The notes under the pieces: generated by a model
Told to the model about the DNA's origin: nothing
Database searches by the model: none
What the model saw: the letters and a program-made list of their open reading frames with translations, nothing else
Part shown: positions 4,694-7,458 of the stretch, in pieces
Position numbering within the stretch: position 1 is the stretch's first letter
Layout: each line of letters begins with the position of its first letter
Position numbers and translations under genes: made by a program
Origin: Sporomusa sp.
GTDB taxonomy: Bacteria; Bacillota_C; Negativicutes; Sporomusales; Sporomusaceae
Length of the DNA: 7,458 nucleotides
Assembly (NCBI GenBank): GCA_029256645.1
Contig: JAQSXM010000160.1
Location: 1-7,458 of the forward strand
Direction: 5' to 3'

Positions 4694-6541
4694 ATGAGAA
4701 AATCATTACTTAAGTTTATTAGCGAAACGATTTGGTTAAAAGACCAGCTGCTAACCGCCAAGTTATTCACTTTTTCAGCAGTACTTGTTATCATCCCTAT
4801 GGTTGTTGTAGGCGTGATCTCTTATTATCGTTCATCCACAATACTGGAGGGGGAAGCCAGGAATTACAGCTGGCAAATTAATGAGCAGGTTAAAGCCCAA
4901 GTTGAATATTACCTGCGGGATGTTGAAATAAATTCTCTCAAAATACTTAACCATCACGATATGACCAGTTTTCTAAAAGCTGGTCATATCAGTGTTGCTA
5001 AACACCTGGAGCTTATTGAGGCCGTGCGGGAGCTTTTGGAGAGTATAGCCTATTCGCGTCCCGACATTTCAAGTGTTGCTGTTGTCATCGATGGTTTTGG
5101 TGTGATTGACAGCCTGGGTTACAGAGGCCCGTATCCTGTTAACGAACTTGAGAAAGAATACTGGTATGCGTCAGTACCGGCTAATGGCAATTCCATGCTG
5201 GTTAGCCGTATCATTAAATGGGGCAACGAGCAGGAGCCTGTCATCACAATTGCCAGGCGAATCCATAGTCCATATACGCTGGAACCCATGGGCATGCTGA
5301 TTATTGATGTTAACTTCCGCCGTATCCAGGATCTCGCTGATGAGGTAAATAGTGTCGGCAAGAGTTCTTTCTATATCCTGGATGCTGAAGGACACTATGT
5401 ATACCATCCTGACAGTTCAAAGCTTGGTCGGCGATCAGAACTGCTAAATCTGGAAAGCATTCTATCATTGCAGGATAACTCTTTTTTATCAGAGCAGGAT
5501 CAGGTTGTTATTTTAAACCACTCCTCCTCTCTAGGGTGGCGGTTTGTTACCGCGATTCCCCGGGCTGAACTATTTAAAGGGACAGCTCATATTGGGTTTA
5601 CTATTTTGTGGACAGTTATCATTACGCTCCTTATTGCCTATGTACTGGGTGTTAGTTTTGCCAGCACAATTATTCGGCCTATCCGCCGGTTGCAGCGTTT
5701 CATGAAAAACGTGCAAGTGGGGGATTTCTCACGGCGATTGCCAGTTGAATCAAGTGACGAGATCGGTCAGCTTACAAATGGCTTTAATCAAATGGTCGAG
5801 AAACTTTCGGAGCTTATGGAAGAGGTATATTTCTCTAAATTACGGGAAACGGAAATGTCCCTGGGACAAAAAGAAATGGAACTAAAGGTACTTCAATCGC
5901 AAATCAATCCCCACTTTCTCTGCAACTCTCTGGAAACCATCCGCGGCATGGCGTTGGAACAGAATATGGGCGATATCGCTGCAATGTCTGCATCGCTTGG
6001 TACGCTCTTGCGGTATAACCTAAAGACGGTATCACCTACGGTAACCCTGCGTGAGGAAATCAACTTTTGTACAGTCTACCTTAAAATTCAACAGTACCGT
6101 TTTGATAAAAATGTTACATACTGTTTTGAGATTCCTCAGTGGGCTATGAATGCGATGATTGTTAAATTCTCACTGCAGCCTTTAGTTGAAAACTGTTTTG
6201 TTCATAGTGTTGGGGCTGGGCCTGAGCCAACCCGCATTATTATCTCGGCGTACCAGGCGTCTAATAACCTCATTATCCGGGTGGCCGATACAGGCGTAGG
6301 TATGGTGGAGGGTGTGCTGGACAAGATTAAACATGACCTTGTTAATAAAGATATTACTGCCGGGGGTGCCAATATCGGGATCGTTAATGTTCATCGCCGG
6401 ATTGTTAACCTCTTTGGCCCCGATTATGGGGTAACGGTTGAAAGCATCTCAGGCCAGGGCACAACGGTGCTGGTTAAGCTGCCACTTATGAAGAAGGAAG
6501 AGGGCGAGGACCAACATGAACAACATTCTTATTGTGGATGA
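4694..6541 (+). CDS. YesM/LytS-type sensor histidine kinase with Cache-like sensor and HAMP
   Basis: A 615-residue membrane kinase. Segments in order: TM1 at about 24-45; an extracytoplasmic region of ~260 residues with dCache-type features (EKEYWYASVP at 154-163, GMLIIDVNF at 200-208, SFYILDAEGHYVYHP at 225-239); TM2 at about 308-332; HAMP about 327-380; a His_kinase domain (PF06580 type) with phospho-acceptor His407 in QINPHFLCNSLE; and an ATPase domain with QPLVEN (495-500), ADTGVGM (541-547) and NIGIVNVHRR (570-579). The usual motif is NPHFLYN; here Cys410 replaces Tyr. It should autophosphorylate in response to an outside ligand and pass phosphate to the overlapping regulator. The start ATG has no recognisable ribosome binding site, but a stop at 4673-4675 and the absence of other start codons ahead of TM1 leave it as the only sensible choice. 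The last 26 bases overlap the regulator gene. Confidence 0.93.
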   Translation: MRKSLLKFISETIWLKDQLLTAKLFTFSAVLVIIPMVVVGVISYYRSSTILEGEARNYSWQINEQVKAQVEYYLRDVEINSLKILNHHDMTSFLKAGHISVAKHLELIEAVRELLESIAYSRPDISSVAVVIDGFGVIDSLGYRGPYPVNELEKEYWYASVPANGNSMLVSRIIKWGNEQEPVITIARRIHSPYTLEPMGMLIIDVNFRRIQDLADEVNSVGKSSFYILDAEGHYVYHPDSSKLGRRSELLNLESILSLQDNSFLSEQDQVVILNHSSSLGWRFVTAIPRAELFKGTAHIGFTILWTVIITLLIAYVLGVSFASTIIRPIRRLQRFMKNVQVGDFSRRLPVESSDEIGQLTNGFNQMVEKLSELMEEVYFSKLRETEMSLGQKEMELKVLQSQINPHFLCNSLETIRGMALEQNMGDIAAMSASLGTLLRYNLKTVSPTVTLREEINFCTVYLKIQQYRFDKNVTYCFEIPQWAMNAMIVKFSLQPLVENCFVHSVGAGPEPTRIIISAYQASNNLIIRVADTGVGMVEGVLDKIKHDLVNKDITAGGANIGIVNVHRRIVNLFGPDYGVTVESISGQGTTVLVKLPLMKKEEGEDQHEQHSYCG

Positions 6542-7262
6542 TGAAAAATGGGTTCGGTCTGCCCTTAAATGGACAGTGGAACAGACCGGCCTGCCGGTAA
6601 GGGTGGCCGGCGAATGTGGTAACGGCTTGGAAGCACTGGATTGGCTGCAGCTTAACCAGGCCGATTTAGTGCTTGCAGACATAACCATGCCGGTTATGTC
6701 CGGGTTGGCATTTTTAGAGAGTCTTCGGCAGTCTGGCAATGATCAGGATGTTATCTTTATTACGGTAAATGAGGATTTTGGCTGTGTCCAGCAGGCTCTT
6801 AGAGCCGGGGCCATTGATTATCTTTTAAAGCCGGTCGAAGAAGAGCAGCTTACTACATGCCTGACAAAATGGCTAACTCGCCGCCAGCACAAAACGACTA
6901 AGCAGCAGGACGCCGGAGCAACCTTGCCAGTTGTCCCGCTATCGCCAATAGAACAGGTACTAAAATATATTGAATCATTGCCGCCCGGCCAGGTAACCCT
7001 GGCTGAGGCTGCCAAGCATGTTTACATGAACCCAAGTTATCTGAGCCAGCTATTTAAGCAGCAGCAAGGAATTAATTTTATTGACTATGTGACGCAGATT
7101 AGATTAAATGAGGCTAAGCGCCTCCTGACCTCAACTACACTCAGAATCTCCGAGATTGCTGAGCGTCTGGGGTACTCCGACCTGGCCTATTTCACGAATA
7201 TATTTAAGAGAAGCTGCCAGGTCACACCCTCCGAGTACCGCAAAACACAGGGACGACGTTAG
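6516..7262 (+). CDS. Response regulator, receiver + AraC-type DNA-binding domain (YesN-like)
   Basis: A 248-residue two-domain regulator. The receiver (about 1-120) has the acidic pair D8-D9, phospho-acceptor D55 (LADITMP), switch residue T83 and K105 (LLKPV). After a short linker, residues ~144-246 form an AraC-type double helix-turn-helix, with NPSYLSQLFKQQQG (first HTH) and ISEIAERLGYSDLAYFTNIF (second HTH), ending TPSEYRK. Many YesN-type proteins are longer, with an extra middle region; this one is compact. Gln replaces the usual Gly before VTPSEYR. The start ATG follows GCGAGGA with a 5-nt gap and lies 26 bases inside the kinase gene, implying coupled translation. The probable target is the TRAP promoter region at 1385-1666, by analogy with linked transporter systems; this is inference. 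A terminator follows at 7343. Confidence 0.93.
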   Translation: MNNILIVDDEKWVRSALKWTVEQTGLPVRVAGECGNGLEALDWLQLNQADLVLADITMPVMSGLAFLESLRQSGNDQDVIFITVNEDFGCVQQALRAGAIDYLLKPVEEEQLTTCLTKWLTRRQHKTTKQQDAGATLPVVPLSPIEQVLKYIESLPPGQVTLAEAAKHVYMNPSYLSQLFKQQQGINFIDYVTQIRLNEAKRLLTSTTLRISEIAERLGYSDLAYFTNIFKRSCQVTPSEYRKTQGRR

Positions 7263-7274
7263 GCAGTTATCCCA

Positions 7275-7308
7275 CAACAAGACACGACCCTGCCGGCGTG
7301 CCTTGTTG
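7275..7308 (+). other. Imperfect hairpin downstream of the response regulator
   Basis: CAACAAG (7275-7281) pairs with CTTGTTG (7302-7308), and after an A/C mismatch CACG (7283-7286) pairs with CGTG (7297-7300), leaving a 10-nt loop. No T-tract follows, so it is not a typical terminator. It could be a 3'-end stabilising or processing structure ahead of the true terminator. Confidence 0.4.
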
Positions 7309-7342
7309 ATAGTAGTGAGTTAGCATAAGAAAGGAATATAAG

Positions 7343-7382
7343 CGAGATTGCAATACTTATAGTGTTGCAGTCTCGTTTTGTT
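7343..7382 (+). terminator. Intrinsic terminator of the kinase-regulator operon
   Basis: Positions 7343-7356 (CGAGATTGCAATAC) pair with 7362-7375 over 14 bp, including two G-T pairs (7348/7370 and 7354/7364), around the loop TTATA. TTTTGTT follows directly at 7376-7382. It is 80 bases after the regulator stop codon and is a textbook rho-independent terminator for plus-strand transcription. The remaining bases, 7383-7458, show no feature I can support. Confidence 0.85.
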
Positions 7383-7458
7383 AAAAAGTTATTACCGGCG
7401 CTGACTTCAGGCTAAAATTAAGATCAGCAAATCTGGTTGATTGCTATTGCCAGAGTTG

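Noticed and set aside
7407..7457. Minus-strand open frame at the right edge that might be the C-terminus of a convergent gene
   Set aside because: Only 16 codons plus a stop are visible, ending in a short hydrophobic stretch; other frames have stops, and nothing identifies a family.
1..7458. CRISPR arrays, tRNA/rRNA genes, insertion sequences or prophage remnants
   Set aside because: No regularly spaced repeats, tRNA-like folds, transposase motifs or terminal inverted repeats were seen on either strand.

Overview
The window looks like chromosomal DNA from an anaerobic, low-to-mid GC Firmicute. Clues are the strong purine-rich ribosome binding sites, several GTG starts, a lipoprotein-type solute-binding protein, and a YesM/YesN-style sensor kinase with an AraC-type response regulator. 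A Negativicutes/Sporomusa-like or clostridial origin is my guess from general style; no sequence comparison was possible.

Layout from left to right. (1) Positions 1-125, minus strand: the first 41 codons of a flavoprotein/iron-sulfur oxidoreductase of the glutamate synthase small-subunit (GltD/NfnB-like) type, running off the left edge. It has a good sigma-70-type promoter at 200-228 interleaved with two 12-bp direct repeats. (2) Positions 393-1286, minus strand: a DMT/EamA-family exporter with a terminator hairpin right after its stop codon. (3) Positions 1287-1717: a 431-bp divergent intergenic region. It holds a palindrome over the likely DMT promoter, two copies of a phased A-tract module exactly 219 bp apart, and three small hairpins between them. 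(4) Positions 1718-4603, plus strand: a complete tripartite TRAP transporter in the order small permease (DctQ), large permease (DctM), solute-binding lipoprotein (DctP), closed by a very strong terminator at 4611-4650. (5) Positions 4694-7262, plus strand: a two-component system whose genes overlap by 26 bp, comprising a membrane sensor kinase with a Cache-like external domain plus HAMP, and a compact REC + AraC-HTH response regulator. A second strong terminator follows at 7343-7382. (6) The last ~75 bases show no gene I can support.

How the parts probably work together: DctP captures a carboxylate-containing solute outside the membrane and passes it to the DctQ-DctM ion-coupled permease. 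The kinase senses an extracellular signal and phosphorylates the regulator. The regulator plausibly activates the TRAP operon through the duplicated A-tract modules, one of which ends where the -35 element should be in a promoter that lacks a recognisable -35. The substrate cannot be read from the sequence. The DMT exporter and the left-edge oxidoreductase have no demonstrated link to the TRAP system beyond proximity.

Nothing here is an obviously new protein system. The most interesting unexplained structure is non-coding: the duplicated A-tract promoter modules and the promoter-embedded direct repeats.
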